Positions 18,151 through 27,324 are shown, counted from the stretch's first letter. The stretch: 64,000 nucleotides of DNA from Romboutsia lituseburensis DSM 797 (GCF_900103615.1 NZ_FNGW01000002.1:434001-498000); one strand, 5' to 3'. Translations and numbers: made by a program. Notes: generated by a model from the letters alone, not told the origin.

Positions 18151-18914
18151 TTTTGTATTACTTCGATTGCTTTTTCTACACTTTCTACAATGTAGTTGGC
18201 TTTTTCTTTTACACTATCTCTTGCATTTTCCATTGCAAAACTATACTTAATACCCTCTAGCATATTTATATCATTTGGTGAATCTCCGATTGTAGCTATT
18301 TCATCTTCATCTATGCCTAATATATTGCATACATGCTTTATTGAATTTCTCTTTGATACACCTTTAGGAACTATATTTAATGTATTTTCGCCAGAGAAAT
18401 ATATGTCTAAAACTTCTCCAAACTCACTTTTTAAATACAATTCAATTCTATTTAGTTCTTCAATATCTTGAGAGATAACACCTATATTTCCTACTAAATT
18501 TTCAAATTTATCTCTATTTATAAAATCTTTATCTATAACATAATCACTAGTATATGATTTTACAGTTTCTAAATTTTCTAATAAAACTATTTTCCCATCA
18601 TGCTTAAAGTAAAGATATGCATTACTTGATTCAAAACGAGCTATAACTTTTTTTACGAGTTCATCATCTATAGTTCCTTTATAAATCATATCATAGTTGC
18701 TATTATGTATAAATGAACCATTTTCACATATATAATATCCATTTAACTTTAAACGCTCCTCTGTCATTTTTACTGCTTGCTTAAAAATTCTACCAGTTGC
18801 AACATTAAACACCACACCGTTTTTTTCTATACTATTTATTGCATCTGCATCTGCTTTATTTATTCCATTGTGGTATAAAGTGCCATCTAAATCGCAAAAT
18901 ATATGCTTTATCAT
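18132..18914 (-). CDS. Cof-type HAD family hydrolase
   Basis: 260-residue haloacid dehalogenase-fold phosphatase of the Cof/YwpJ subfamily. Motif I is DLDGTLY (nucleophile Asp 8), motif II lies in NVATGR, and motif III/IV is GDSPNDINML near 220. The inserted C2-type cap is about residues 85-195. Members dephosphorylate sugar phosphates, FMN or similar; specificity is not visible. Start at 18914 follows TAGGAGGCAATTA. It lies downstream of cinA, separated by the GC-rich structured element at 18936-19003. Confidence 0.9.
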   Translation of the reverse strand: MIKHIFCDLDGTLYHNGINKADADAINSIEKNGVVFNVATGRIFKQAVKMTEERLKLNGYYICENGSFIHNSNYDMIYKGTIDDELVKKVIARFESSNAYLYFKHDGKIVLLENLETVKSYTSDYVIDKDFINRDKFENLVGNIGVISQDIEELNRIELYLKSEFGEVLDIYFSGENTLNIVPKGVSKRNSIKHVCNILGIDEDEIATIGDSPNDINMLEGIKYSFAMENARDSVKEKANYIVESVEKAIEVIQKINGVE

Positions 18915-18935
18915 TTAATTGCCTCCTATAAAAAA

Positions 18936-19003
18936 TTCGCTTCGCTTAAGCCACTGCGTGGGCGCTACACTTCATGTCGCCAACGACTTCGTCCGTTGCT
19001 TAA
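18936..19003. repeat. GC-rich element able to fold as a cloverleaf
   Basis: A block of 66 bases (18936-19001), 37 of them G or C, in a chromosome region near 27 percent GC. It contains three consecutive hairpins: CCAC/GTGG (18951-18961), GGCG..ACA with TGTCGCC (18961-18981) and CAACGAC with GTC(C)GTTG (18981-18998). These are enclosed by an outer stem TTAAGC (18946-18951) with GCTTAA (18998-19003). On the minus strand a short T-run follows, so it could end cinA transcripts. Composition unlike its neighbours suggests a dispersed intergenic repeat or a structured RNA. There is only one copy in this window, so repeat status is inference. Confidence 0.6.
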
Positions 19004-19014
19004 AATGTCATTTT

Positions 19015-20253
19015 TTAGTTAACATCTATTAATTTAATTCTTAATTCATTCAGTATATTTTTAGTAGATCTTAATCTTACCATTTGTCTATTTCCATTAA
19101 ATATAAATCTTTTTACAAAAGTTTTTCCATTTATATAAATTCCAATATAGACAAGACCTACTGGCTTTTCTACACTTCCACCTTCAGGTCCTGCTATACC
19201 TGTTGTTGATAAGCCTATATTAGTACTAAATTGTTTAGCAATACCTTCAGCCATTTCTTTTGCTGTTTGTTCACTTACTGCTCCGTATTTGTCTAATGTT
19301 TCTTTTTTAACGCCAAGTCTTTTCATTTTAGCTTCATTAGAATACGTTACACAACCTTCCATAAACGCAGAAGAAATTCCTGGATAATTTATTAAAGATG
19401 AACTTACTAATCCACCTGTACAAGACTCTGCAACTGATATTGTTAAGTTCTTTTCAACTAACATTTTAGCAACTTCTTCTTCTAACGATGTGTCATCTTC
19501 TCCATATATATAATTTCCAACTCTACTTCTTATTTTTTCAACTACTGGATTTATTAATGCTTCAGCCTCTTTTTGCGTAGATGCCTTAGCTGTTATCCTA
19601 AGTATAGCTTCTGAATCTTTTGCATAAGGTGCTATAGTTGGATTGTTTTGTTCTTTTATTATGTCTATTATACTTTCTTCCAATAGGGATTCACCAATCC
19701 CAAAAGTTCTAAGAACTTTTGATACTAATACACTATTACTATTGTTTTTAAGATATGGCTTAACCTTTTCTTCAAACATTGGCTTCATTTCTCTTGGCGG
19801 TCCAGGAAGTACTATAATTATCTTATTGTCTTTTTTTAGTATAGCTCCAGGTGCTGTTCCATAATTATTTTCAAGTATTATAGATTCTTTTGGAAAATAT
19901 GCTTGTTTTTTATTATTTTCACTTAAACTCATATTAATTTTTTTAAAATAATCTTCAATTTTCTTTAATGACGGTTCATGTAATTTTAATTCTTGTCCAA
20001 AGCATTTACATGCAACTTCTTTAGTTATATCATCATCAGTTGGACCTAATCCTCCAGTAGCTATTACTATATCACTTCTAGTTAAACATTCATTAAATGT
20101 ATCATATAGCCTCTCTTCATTATCTCCTACTGTTATTTGATAATATACATCTATGCCTATATTAGCTAATTCTTCTGCCAAATATTGAGCATTTGTATTT
20201 ACTATATCGCCTAAAAGTATTTCTGTGCCTACACTTATTATTTCAGCTTTCAT
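19015..20253 (-). CDS. cinA: CinA-like nicotinamide mononucleotide deamidase/competence-damage protein
   Basis: 412 residues from the ATG at 20253, chosen because AAGGGGTGAT precedes it by 4 bases; a GTG at 20262 is inside that site. The N-terminal MoCF/MogA-like domain (1-170) shows AEIISVGTEILLGDIVNTN and ATGGLGPTDDDITKE; the C-terminal CinA domain (about 255-412) shows AESCTGGLVSS and STTGIAGPEGGS. CinA proteins combine ADP-ribose pyrophosphatase-like and NMN deamidase activity in NAD salvage and are linked to competence and RecA in some Firmicutes. Both domains are complete. Confidence 0.93.
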   Translation of the reverse strand: MKAEIISVGTEILLGDIVNTNAQYLAEELANIGIDVYYQITVGDNEERLYDTFNECLTRSDIVIATGGLGPTDDDITKEVACKCFGQELKLHEPSLKKIEDYFKKINMSLSENNKKQAYFPKESIILENNYGTAPGAILKKDNKIIIVLPGPPREMKPMFEEKVKPYLKNNSNSVLVSKVLRTFGIGESLLEESIIDIIKEQNNPTIAPYAKDSEAILRITAKASTQKEAEALINPVVEKIRSRVGNYIYGEDDTSLEEEVAKMLVEKNLTISVAESCTGGLVSSSLINYPGISSAFMEGCVTYSNEAKMKRLGVKKETLDKYGAVSEQTAKEMAEGIAKQFSTNIGLSTTGIAGPEGGSVEKPVGLVYIGIYINGKTFVKRFIFNGNRQMVRLRSTKNILNELRIKLIDVN

Positions 20254-20342
20254 ATTAATCACCCCTTCTGTATATAATTTTAAACTATTTATCTTAATTT
20301 AATGTAATAAATTTCTAATTTTTATCATTTTAATTTATTAAG

Positions 20343-20386
20343 ACCACTAATATCTAAAACTTAGTTGATAGTGGTACTTTCAACTA
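20343..20386 (+). promoter_or_regulatory. Candidate DdlR operator upstream of ddl
   Basis: Two nested inverted repeats: ACCACTA (20343-20349) with TAGTGGT (20369-20375), and TAGTTGA (20362-20368) with TCAACTA (20380-20386). They end next to the -35 of the ddl promoter, the place expected for an activator of the MocR family. DdlR of Clostridioides difficile is known to activate ddl; binding here is inference. Confidence 0.5.
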
Positions 20387-20414
20387 TTGCAAATAAATCA
20401 TATACTTTTAATAT
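20387..20414 (+). promoter_or_regulatory. ddl-ddlR promoter
   Basis: TTGCAA (20387-20392), 16 bases, TAATAT (20409-20414), 28 bases before the ddl start codon. Imperfect -35 and -10, consistent with activator dependence. Confidence 0.5.
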
Positions 20415-20442
20415 AAATTTTAAATACTTAGGAGTGAAATAA

Positions 20443-21339
20443 ATGAAAATAGCTGTTATAATGGGTGGAATATCTTCTGAAAGAGAAGTTTCATTAAACT
20501 CTGGACTTGGCGTTTATAATAATCTTGATAAAAATAAATATGAGGTAGTAAAAATAATCTTAGATGATAAAATGGATATATTCACTAAGTTATCTAGTGA
20601 TATAGATTTTGCATTTTTAGCTCTTCACGGAAAATTTGGAGAAGATGGATGCATTCAGTCAATTTTAGAAACTATGGATATACCTTATTCAGGATGTGGT
20701 CCTCTTACTAGTGCCCTATGTATGGATAAAAATATGACTAAAAAGATACTTAGAGACTCTAATCTTCCTACAGCACCTTGGCTACTTGTAAAGTCTATCG
20801 AAGAAATAAATTATGATAAAATAGATGAAATTGGTTATCCTGTATTTATAAAACCTAATTGTGGTGGTTCTAGTGTTGCAACATTTTTTATTCATTCTAA
20901 AGATGAAGTCTTGAATGCAGTTAAATGTGGCCTTGAAGTAGATACTTCTGTTATGATTGAAAAATATATTCCAGGTGGAGAATATACATCATTTGTGCTA
21001 AATGGTGAGGTATTCCCTACTTTATCTATAAAATCAAACTCAGAATTCTTCGATTACGAATCTAAGTATAGCGCAAATGGTGCAATTGAAGAAGTTGTTT
21101 ATCTTGAAGAAGATTTACAAAATAAAATAAATGCTATTTCAAAAACTTGTTGGGATGTTTTTAATTGCAAAGCATATGTTAGAGTTGATATTATAATAAG
21201 TAATGGTGTTCCTTATGTGCTTGAACTTAATACACTTCCTGGAATGACACAAACAAGTTTAATTCCACAAAGTGCTAAAGCTAAGGGAATAGAATTTAGT
21301 GAGTTATTAGATAAAATAATTGAATACTCTCTAAATTAA
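20443..21339 (+). CDS. ddl: D-alanine--D-alanine ligase
   Basis: 298-residue ATP-grasp enzyme joining two D-alanines for peptidoglycan precursors in the cytoplasm. N-terminal MGGISSEREVSL, LHGKFGEDG (about 66-74), the ATP-grasp segment FIKPNCGGSSVA (about 140) and the C-terminal metal site YVLELNTLPGMT are all present; about 300 residues is normal length. Start follows CTTAGGAGTG. It is followed after 20 bases by ddlR and shares its terminator. Together with alr at 31594-32736 it forms the D-Ala branch of cell-wall synthesis. Confidence 0.95.
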   Translation: MKIAVIMGGISSEREVSLNSGLGVYNNLDKNKYEVVKIILDDKMDIFTKLSSDIDFAFLALHGKFGEDGCIQSILETMDIPYSGCGPLTSALCMDKNMTKKILRDSNLPTAPWLLVKSIEEINYDKIDEIGYPVFIKPNCGGSSVATFFIHSKDEVLNAVKCGLEVDTSVMIEKYIPGGEYTSFVLNGEVFPTLSIKSNSEFFDYESKYSANGAIEEVVYLEEDLQNKINAISKTCWDVFNCKAYVRVDIIISNGVPYVLELNTLPGMTQTSLIPQSAKAKGIEFSELLDKIIEYSLN

Positions 21340-21359
21340 ATTTTTTTAGAGGTGATGAG

Positions 21360-22814
21360 TTGTTGTTCTCAAATTTAAAATTAAATGATAATGAAGCGAT
21401 TTATATACAAATAAAAGATCATATAAGTTCCATGATTGACAAAGGACTTATACCTAACAATAGCAAGCTCCCTTCTACAAGGGAGCTTAGCCAGCTTTTA
21501 AATGTAAGTAGAAATTCAGTTGTTTTAGCCTATGAAGAGCTAAAATCAGAAGGAATTATATATTCAATCTCTGGCAAAGGTACATTTGCTAAGTCAAAGA
21601 AAAATCTACCAGACAGTATTTGGAATATAAACTGGGATTGCTTAGAAAATGATTATTCTAAAACTGCAAATAAAATGGATATCGTAAAAAATGAAATTCC
21701 TTGGAGAAAAGATCTTATATCATTTAAAAGTATATCTCCAAATGGGGAGCTATTTGATATTGAAGAATTAAAAAAATCATTTTTAAATAGACTATCTATT
21801 GAAGGTCATAAGATACTTAACTACGGATATGCACAAGGGTATAAACCATTAATTGATTATTTATTAAAGTATATGAATGCAAAAGGCGTAGATACAGCTA
21901 ATAAAGATATTTTAATAACTAATGGTTTCACTGAAGGACTAGACTTATTATTATCATCCTTCATAAAAAAAGGTGATTATATAATTTGTGAAAATCCAAC
22001 ACATAATACAGCTATCAAAATATTTAAATCTTTAGGACTTAATATTATAGGTATAGATATAAATAATAATGGTCTTGATTTTGATATGCTTGAAGAAAAT
22101 TTAAATAATCTAAAAGATAAAAAAATAAAGTTTGCTTATATAACACCTTCTTATCATAATCCCACTGGAATTGTTATGAGTCCTGAAAATAGATATAAGT
22201 TTTATAACATAATGAAAAAGCATAATATAGCTATAATCGAGGATGGTTTTAATGAAGAGCTGCTATACTCAAGTTCTCATATCTTCCCTATAGCCTCTTT
22301 AGATAACGGGAGTAATGGTGTTATCTACATAGGAAGTTTTTCAAAGATACTTTTCCCAGGTTTAAGAATTGGATGGATTTTATGTGATAAACAAGTTATA
22401 TCTAAACTTGAAAGTGTAAAACGTTGTAAAAATATACATGTTTCATTTTTGGATCAAGGTATATTATATGATTATTTAAGTAATGGTGGATTTGAGAAAT
22501 ATGTAAAAAAAATCAGAAAATTTTATGGTGATAAATTTACGTTCGCTTATGAATGTGTGAATAAATATATTCCTAATGAATATGTTTTAGGCGATGGAGG
22601 TCTTCATATTTTTATAAAATTAAAAAATATAGACTCTAGAAGTTTACTTTTAAAATGTCATGAAAATGGTGTAATATTTATGCCTGGAGATATATTTTAT
22701 GTAAATAATAGTCATAATGATACCATTAGATTAGGGTTTTCTAGATTAACATTTGAAGAAATAGAATCCGGAATAAAAACAATAGGTAATATAATTAAAG
22801 AAATAGCTAAATAA
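21360..22814 (+). CDS. ddlR: MocR-family (GntR-aminotransferase) regulator, DdlR-like
   Basis: 484-residue regulator with an N-terminal GntR winged helix (about 10-80: YIQIKDHISS, KLPSTRELSQLLNVSRNSV) joined to a fold-type I aminotransferase-like domain (about 125-480). The PLP lysine is in SFSKILFPGLRIGW (about residue 328), with YITPSYHNPTG about 260. Initiated at a TTG (21360) after AGAGGTGATGAG. Its position directly behind ddl matches DdlR of C. difficile and Brevibacillus, which activates ddl with PLP and D-alanine compounds as signals. GabR- or PdxR-type functions are alternatives, but the linkage favours DdlR. Confidence 0.85.
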   Translation: MLFSNLKLNDNEAIYIQIKDHISSMIDKGLIPNNSKLPSTRELSQLLNVSRNSVVLAYEELKSEGIIYSISGKGTFAKSKKNLPDSIWNINWDCLENDYSKTANKMDIVKNEIPWRKDLISFKSISPNGELFDIEELKKSFLNRLSIEGHKILNYGYAQGYKPLIDYLLKYMNAKGVDTANKDILITNGFTEGLDLLLSSFIKKGDYIICENPTHNTAIKIFKSLGLNIIGIDINNNGLDFDMLEENLNNLKDKKIKFAYITPSYHNPTGIVMSPENRYKFYNIMKKHNIAIIEDGFNEELLYSSSHIFPIASLDNGSNGVIYIGSFSKILFPGLRIGWILCDKQVISKLESVKRCKNIHVSFLDQGILYDYLSNGGFEKYVKKIRKFYGDKFTFAYECVNKYIPNEYVLGDGGLHIFIKLKNIDSRSLLLKCHENGVIFMPGDIFYVNNSHNDTIRLGFSRLTFEEIESGIKTIGNIIKEIAK

Positions 22815-22832
22815 ATTTAGCTATTTCTTATT
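22801..22832 (+). terminator. ddl-ddlR terminator
   Basis: AAATAGCTAAAT with ATTTAGCTATTT (22801-22812, 22815-22826), overlapping the ddlR stop and followed by CTTATTTTT. Confidence 0.8.
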
Positions 22833-22928
22833 TTTATGAGTTATAATATATATAGTTTTTATTTATATATTTCATAATTTAAGTATTATTATATCAATAT
22901 ATATTTTTTCAAATCCACTTTAAAAGGA

Positions 22929-23678
22929 GTGATTATTATAAAAAAATGTTTTTACTTTTCAATAATAATTTTTATTTTTCTTGGATTGCTCTTTTTTAAA
23001 AATATAAAAAATACTGATGTTATAAATCAGTCTTGTAATATAGTTAAGGATAATTCGTACGAAAAATCTAAAGATGATAGCAAAGAAACTAATTCAAATA
23101 AAGATTTTGAACCTATTTTTTCATTTTCACCTATTTCTGATGAAATCAAAAAAAGTATGATAGGATATTCAATGCCCCAAAACGAACCAATAAGCTTTGA
23201 AAAACTTAGTTATTTAAAACTTAGTCACTATGACTTTTATGGAAATATACAAATAGGTGAAATGATTGTAGACAAAAGAATTGCAGCTGAAGTTATTGAT
23301 ATATTTAAAGAAGTATTTGAAAAAAAATATCCTATTGATAAAATAAAACTTATTGATGAATATAAGGCAGTTGATACTTTATCAATGTCTAATAATAATA
23401 GTTCTTCTTTTTGCTATAGAACTATTGCAAATACAAATAAAATATCCAATCACGGTAAAGGACTTGCTATTGATATAAATCCACTTCAAAATCCCCATGT
23501 AATTGGAGATACAGTTAGCCCAAAAGAAGGTAGTTCATTTGCAGATAGATCTGTCATGCAAATGGGCATGATAGTAGAAGGTGATGACTTATACAATGCC
23601 TTCATTAAAAGAGGTTGGAGTTGGGGAGGATACTGGAAAAATCCAGATTACCAACACTTTGAAAAAAATTTAGACTAA
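22929..23678 (+). CDS. M15-family D-Ala-D-Ala carboxypeptidase/endopeptidase-like protein
   Basis: About 249 residues: an N-terminal membrane segment (about 5-22), a Lys/Ser/Asp-rich linker and an M15 (LAS) zinc peptidase domain. The metal motif SNHGKGLAIDIN (SxHxxGxAxD) lies near residue 176 and the final His in YQHFEKN near 243; WSWGGYW is typical of the L-Ala-D-Glu endopeptidase (CwlK/Ply500) branch. It probably cuts peptidoglycan peptides outside the membrane. Odd start: the only GTG (22929) overlaps the AAAGGAG ribosome binding site, and at normal spacing there are only ATT (22935) and ATA (22938) codons in frame. It is followed after 14 bases by the ABC-F gene. Confidence 0.85.
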   Translation: MIIIKKCFYFSIIIFIFLGLLFFKNIKNTDVINQSCNIVKDNSYEKSKDDSKETNSNKDFEPIFSFSPISDEIKKSMIGYSMPQNEPISFEKLSYLKLSHYDFYGNIQIGEMIVDKRIAAEVIDIFKEVFEKKYPIDKIKLIDEYKAVDTLSMSNNNSSSFCYRTIANTNKISNHGKGLAIDINPLQNPHVIGDTVSPKEGSSFADRSVMQMGMIVEGDDLYNAFIKRGWSWGGYWKNPDYQHFEKNLD

Positions 23679-23692
23679 ATATAGGTGATATT

Positions 23693-25606
23693 ATGAATTT
23701 AATGACGTTAGAAAATATATGTAAAAGTTACTCTGAAAAAACACTTCTAGAAAATATTTCACTTGGTATTAACGAAGGTGAAAAAATAGGAATAATAGGA
23801 GTTAATGGTACAGGAAAATCTACTCTACTTAAAATTATAGCTGGTGCTGAAACATGTGACAGCGGAAATATAATCAAAGCTAATAGAGTTAGAATTGAGT
23901 ACTTACCTCAAAATCCTGATTATGATGAAGATTTTACAGTCTTGCAGCAAGTTTTTAAAGGTACTTCTCCTGAAATGAAGCTTTTACTTGAATATCAAGA
24001 AACTTTAGATTGTTTAACTAAAGATTTTAATGATAATTTAAATAATAAACTTATTTCACTTCAAGAAAAAATTGATGCACTTAATCTTTGGGATTTAGAA
24101 AGTGAAGCTAAAATGGTTTTAACAAAACTTGGTTTAACTAACTTTAATCAAAAAATTAAAGAGTTATCTGGTGGACAAAGAAAAAGAGTCTCTCTTGCTT
24201 CTGCTCTTATAACTCCTTGTGAATTATTGATTTTAGATGAACCTACTAACCATTTAGATAATGATACCATAGATTACTTAGAGGAATATCTTAATAATAG
24301 ACGGGGTTCTCTACTTATGATAACTCATGATAGATACTTCTTAGATAGAGTTTCTAATCGAATAATTGAATTAGATAAAGGTAGATTATTTAGCTACGAT
24401 GGAAATTACTCAGTATTTTTAGAAAAGAAAATGGAAAGATTAGCTCTTGAGGCAAGTATGGAGGAAAAGCGCCAAAATCTTATGAGAACAGAACTTGCTT
24501 GGGTAAGAAGAGGTGCCAAAGCCCGTACGACAAAACAGAAGGCAAGGCTCCAACGTTTTGATGAATTAACTAGCCAAGAGACTTTTGCCACTGATGAGAA
24601 AATGGATATATCTGTTGGTTCTACTAGATTAGGTAATAAAATTATAGAAATACATAATATATCTAAATCATTTGGTGATAAAGTTCTTATAAAAGACTTA
24701 GATTATACTTTAGCTCGTACTGATAGAATAGGAATCATTGGTAAAAATGGTATGGGTAAGTCTACTCTTATAAATATATTGAATGGTTCAATTTCACCAG
24801 ATAGTGGTCATATTGAAACTGGTGAAACTGTTAAAATAGGATGTTTTAACCAAGATGATTCACATATGCATAATGAAATGAGAGCTATAGATTACGTAAA
24901 AGAAGCAAGTGATTATATTGAAACTGCTGATGGAACTAAAATATCAGCATCTCAAATGTGTGAAAGATTCTTATTTAATTCCACTATGCAATATACTCAT
25001 ATAGGTAACTTATCTGGTGGTGAAAGACGTAGACTTCATCTACTTAGAACACTTATGACTGCGCCTAATGTTCTTTTACTTGATGAACCTACTAATGATT
25101 TAGATATAGAAACACTTAATAGATTAGAGGATTATTTAGATGAGTTTAGAGGAGTTGTCATAACTGTTTCTCATGATAGATATTTCTTAGATAGAATTTG
25201 CAATAAAATCTTTGCATATGAAGGTATTGGAAATATAAATATTTATACAGGTAATTACAGTGATTATCAAATATATAGAGAAATACAAGGAATAGAATTT
25301 GAAGAAGATAAAAAAGAAAAATCAGCAACTCCTACTCCTAAAAAAGAAAAGCCTAAAAATGATAAAAAACTTAAATTTACTTACAACGAGCAAAGAGAAT
25401 TTGAAACTATCGATAAAGATATTGAAAAGCTTGAAATCAAAATAGAAGAACTTGATGCTAGTACTTCTAAATATGCTACTGATTTTACTAAGCTTCAAGA
25501 AATTCTAGATAGTAAAGCTAAGGCTGAATCTGAACTTGAATACAAGTATGAAAGATGGGAATATTTAAATAACTTAGCTGAAGAGATAGCTAATTCTAAA
25601 AATTAA
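23693..25606 (+). CDS. ABC-F family ATPase (Uup-like)
   Basis: 637-residue soluble twin ATP-binding cassette protein. First cassette: Walker A GVNGTGKST (about 36), signature LSGGQRKR (about 158), Walker B LLILDEPTNHLD. Second cassette: GKNGMGKST (about 350), LSGGERRRL and LLLDEPTNDLD. A charged interdomain linker (KARTTKQKARLQRFDEL, about 280) and a C-terminal coiled coil (about 545-630) are as in Uup/YdiF types. ABC-F proteins act on ribosomes or, for Uup, on replication intermediates; nothing here shows the resistance-type linker. Probably translated together with the M15 peptidase gene 14 bases upstream. Confidence 0.92.
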   Translation: MNLMTLENICKSYSEKTLLENISLGINEGEKIGIIGVNGTGKSTLLKIIAGAETCDSGNIIKANRVRIEYLPQNPDYDEDFTVLQQVFKGTSPEMKLLLEYQETLDCLTKDFNDNLNNKLISLQEKIDALNLWDLESEAKMVLTKLGLTNFNQKIKELSGGQRKRVSLASALITPCELLILDEPTNHLDNDTIDYLEEYLNNRRGSLLMITHDRYFLDRVSNRIIELDKGRLFSYDGNYSVFLEKKMERLALEASMEEKRQNLMRTELAWVRRGAKARTTKQKARLQRFDELTSQETFATDEKMDISVGSTRLGNKIIEIHNISKSFGDKVLIKDLDYTLARTDRIGIIGKNGMGKSTLINILNGSISPDSGHIETGETVKIGCFNQDDSHMHNEMRAIDYVKEASDYIETADGTKISASQMCERFLFNSTMQYTHIGNLSGGERRRLHLLRTLMTAPNVLLLDEPTNDLDIETLNRLEDYLDEFRGVVITVSHDRYFLDRICNKIFAYEGIGNINIYTGNYSDYQIYREIQGIEFEEDKKEKSATPTPKKEKPKNDKKLKFTYNEQREFETIDKDIEKLEIKIEELDASTSKYATDFTKLQEILDSKAKAESELEYKYERWEYLNNLAEEIANSKN

Positions 25607-25623
25607 CCTTTAGTAAATATATA

Positions 25624-25662
25624 AAAGCAACTATGATTAATATTTTTCATAGTTGCTTTATA
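25624..25662. terminator. Terminator between the convergent ABC-F and ECF genes
   Basis: AAAGCAACTATG with CATAGTTGCTTT (25624-25635, 25648-25659), A-rich before and T-rich after. Confidence 0.85.
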
Positions 25663-25678
25663 TATATAAATCAAATTT

Positions 25679-26191
25679 TTAAAAATTTACTTTAAGTGTT
25701 TTTACATATTTTACTTTATTTAGAGAATATGAAAGTGGAATAGCTAATATCATACTAATTATTCCTTGAACTAAATTTGATGGTATAGATCCTGCTGAAA
25801 TTATAACACTGCCTTTCAGTATTATACCTGCTAAAAAATAGCCTACTACCATTATCAAAGTTCCAACTACAGTTGCTAAAATAGTTCTAATCATATTGTT
25901 ACTATTTTTCATAATTATTCCAACAAGATAACCTTCAAACCCTTTTATAATAAGTGTAAATAGAGCCCAATGTGAATATCCACCTAAAATATCTGCCATT
26001 GCTGATCCTATACCACCTGCTACCATTCCTGAAATAGGCCCAAACAAAATTGATGAAATAAAAATCACACTATCTCCTATGTTAACATATCCACTCGTAC
26101 CAGGAGTAAGTATTTGAATAGTCATTGTTGCTATACAAACTAAAGCTATCATTAGTCCATTTAATACAATTTTTTTTGTTTTATTATTCAT
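25679..26191 (-). CDS. ECF transporter S component
   Basis: 170-residue membrane protein with five or six segments and the pattern of energy-coupling-factor substrate-binding subunits: GYVNIGDSVIFISSILFGP followed by GGIGSAMADILGGYSHWALFTLIIKGFEG, close to the HmpT/PF07155 group. S components bind a vitamin or precursor and dock on a shared EcfAAT module, which is not in this window. Substrate unknown (thiamine precursor, pantothenate and others are possible); no riboswitch is visible upstream to help. Start at 26191 follows GTGAGGTAAT. Confidence 0.85.
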   Translation of the reverse strand: MNNKTKKIVLNGLMIALVCIATMTIQILTPGTSGYVNIGDSVIFISSILFGPISGMVAGGIGSAMADILGGYSHWALFTLIIKGFEGYLVGIIMKNSNNMIRTILATVVGTLIMVVGYFLAGIILKGSVIISAGSIPSNLVQGIISMILAIPLSYSLNKVKYVKTLKVNF

Positions 26192-26347
26192 AATATTACC
26201 TCACTTATAATAAGTCTTTCTACAACTAATTATAAATAAATGAATAATAATACTCAATACTAATTGTAATCATACAATCAGTTTTTTAAAACCTTTTCCT
26301 AATTCAATAAATAGAGTCTTTTAGTAATACAATTTTAAATTATATTT

Positions 26348-27163
26348 TTATAATTTTTCTATTATATCAAAACTATATATAATATGGTCTATTATATCTT
26401 CATATATAGGTTCAAGATATTTATCCACGATAACTCTTACATCATATACTCCTCTTTTTCCCTTAGATATGAATATATAATTACACGTTCCATCTATGCC
26501 TTCTCCACATATTAACTTTCCATTACAATTTCCATTATTAAAATCAACAGACTCTATACATCCCATATTATTTGCTACTCTATCAAGTGACACACACCCT
26601 GTCATATTATCTGGTATCTCTATTAAAAAAACTTGCATCTTTATATTAAAAATTACATCCCCATTAAAGTTATCAATTGCTATTGCATCAAAACAGGCCT
26701 TATTCTTTGAATCTAATTCTATCCAATCTATTGGCATATCTATTTTAAATCCAAGCTCACTATGTTTTGTATTAAAGTCTGTATTTATTTTTTTATCTAA
26801 CTGTCCTTGTTCTTGATATCGCATTTCTCTTAACAATAATCCAGATTTTTTAAAACCATGTTTATAAGATTCTAGTAAATATTTTTTAGATTTTTCTACA
26901 TCTTTCTCTACTCCTAAACCTTCTTTTAATAATCGTCCAACTTCATACTGTGCTTGTGAATTGTCTTTTTGAGCACACTTATCTAATAAAATAAATGCTT
27001 CCTCATAATTTTCATCCTCTAATAAATCCATACCAATCTCAAAATCACTCAACATACTTCCCTGGCTTTCTAATGTCTTTTTTATTATTTCCTTTTGATG
27101 TTCTATTTCTTTTTCTCTTTTTTGATTATCAAACATTTCTCTAAATATCTCATTTATAGCCAT
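26348..27163 (-). CDS. Sel1-repeat protein with uncharacterised C-terminal domain
   Basis: 271 residues. A basic/acidic helical N-terminus (about 1-50) is followed by two Sel1/TPR-like repeats (about 55-115: EEAFILLDKCAQKDNSQAQY, then GLGVEKDVEKSKKYLLES). The remaining ~140 residues form a separate, probably alpha/beta domain I do not recognise (it includes FKIDMPIDWIELDSK and several Asn/Gly-rich strands). No signal peptide. Sel1 repeats mediate protein contacts. Start at 27163 follows GAGGGGGGAAG. Monocistronic, divergent from the T-box transporter. Confidence 0.75.
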   Translation of the reverse strand: MAINEIFREMFDNQKREKEIEHQKEIIKKTLESQGSMLSDFEIGMDLLEDENYEEAFILLDKCAQKDNSQAQYEVGRLLKEGLGVEKDVEKSKKYLLESYKHGFKKSGLLLREMRYQEQGQLDKKINTDFNTKHSELGFKIDMPIDWIELDSKNKACFDAIAIDNFNGDVIFNIKMQVFLIEIPDNMTGCVSLDRVANNMGCIESVDFNNGNCNGKLICGEGIDGTCNYIFISKGKRGVYDVRVIVDKYLEPIYEDIIDHIIYSFDIIEKL

Positions 27164-27324
27164 AGCAAGACTTCCCCCCTCACAAGTAAATATTTTATGT
27201 CTTACTCTATTTTATTTTTTATTTCAGTTAATGTTACTTTAATTATCTAGAGCATTTTAATATATATGACTAAGCTGATTTTTCAAAATCCCAATAAGTT
27301 TGTAAAATTTTTTTAACAATTTTA

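Noticed and set aside
18946-19003. tRNA gene suggested by cloverleaf folding
   Set aside because: No acceptor stem of 7 bp with CCA, no T-loop GTTC-A sequence, and no anticodon-loop pattern; arms are the wrong lengths.
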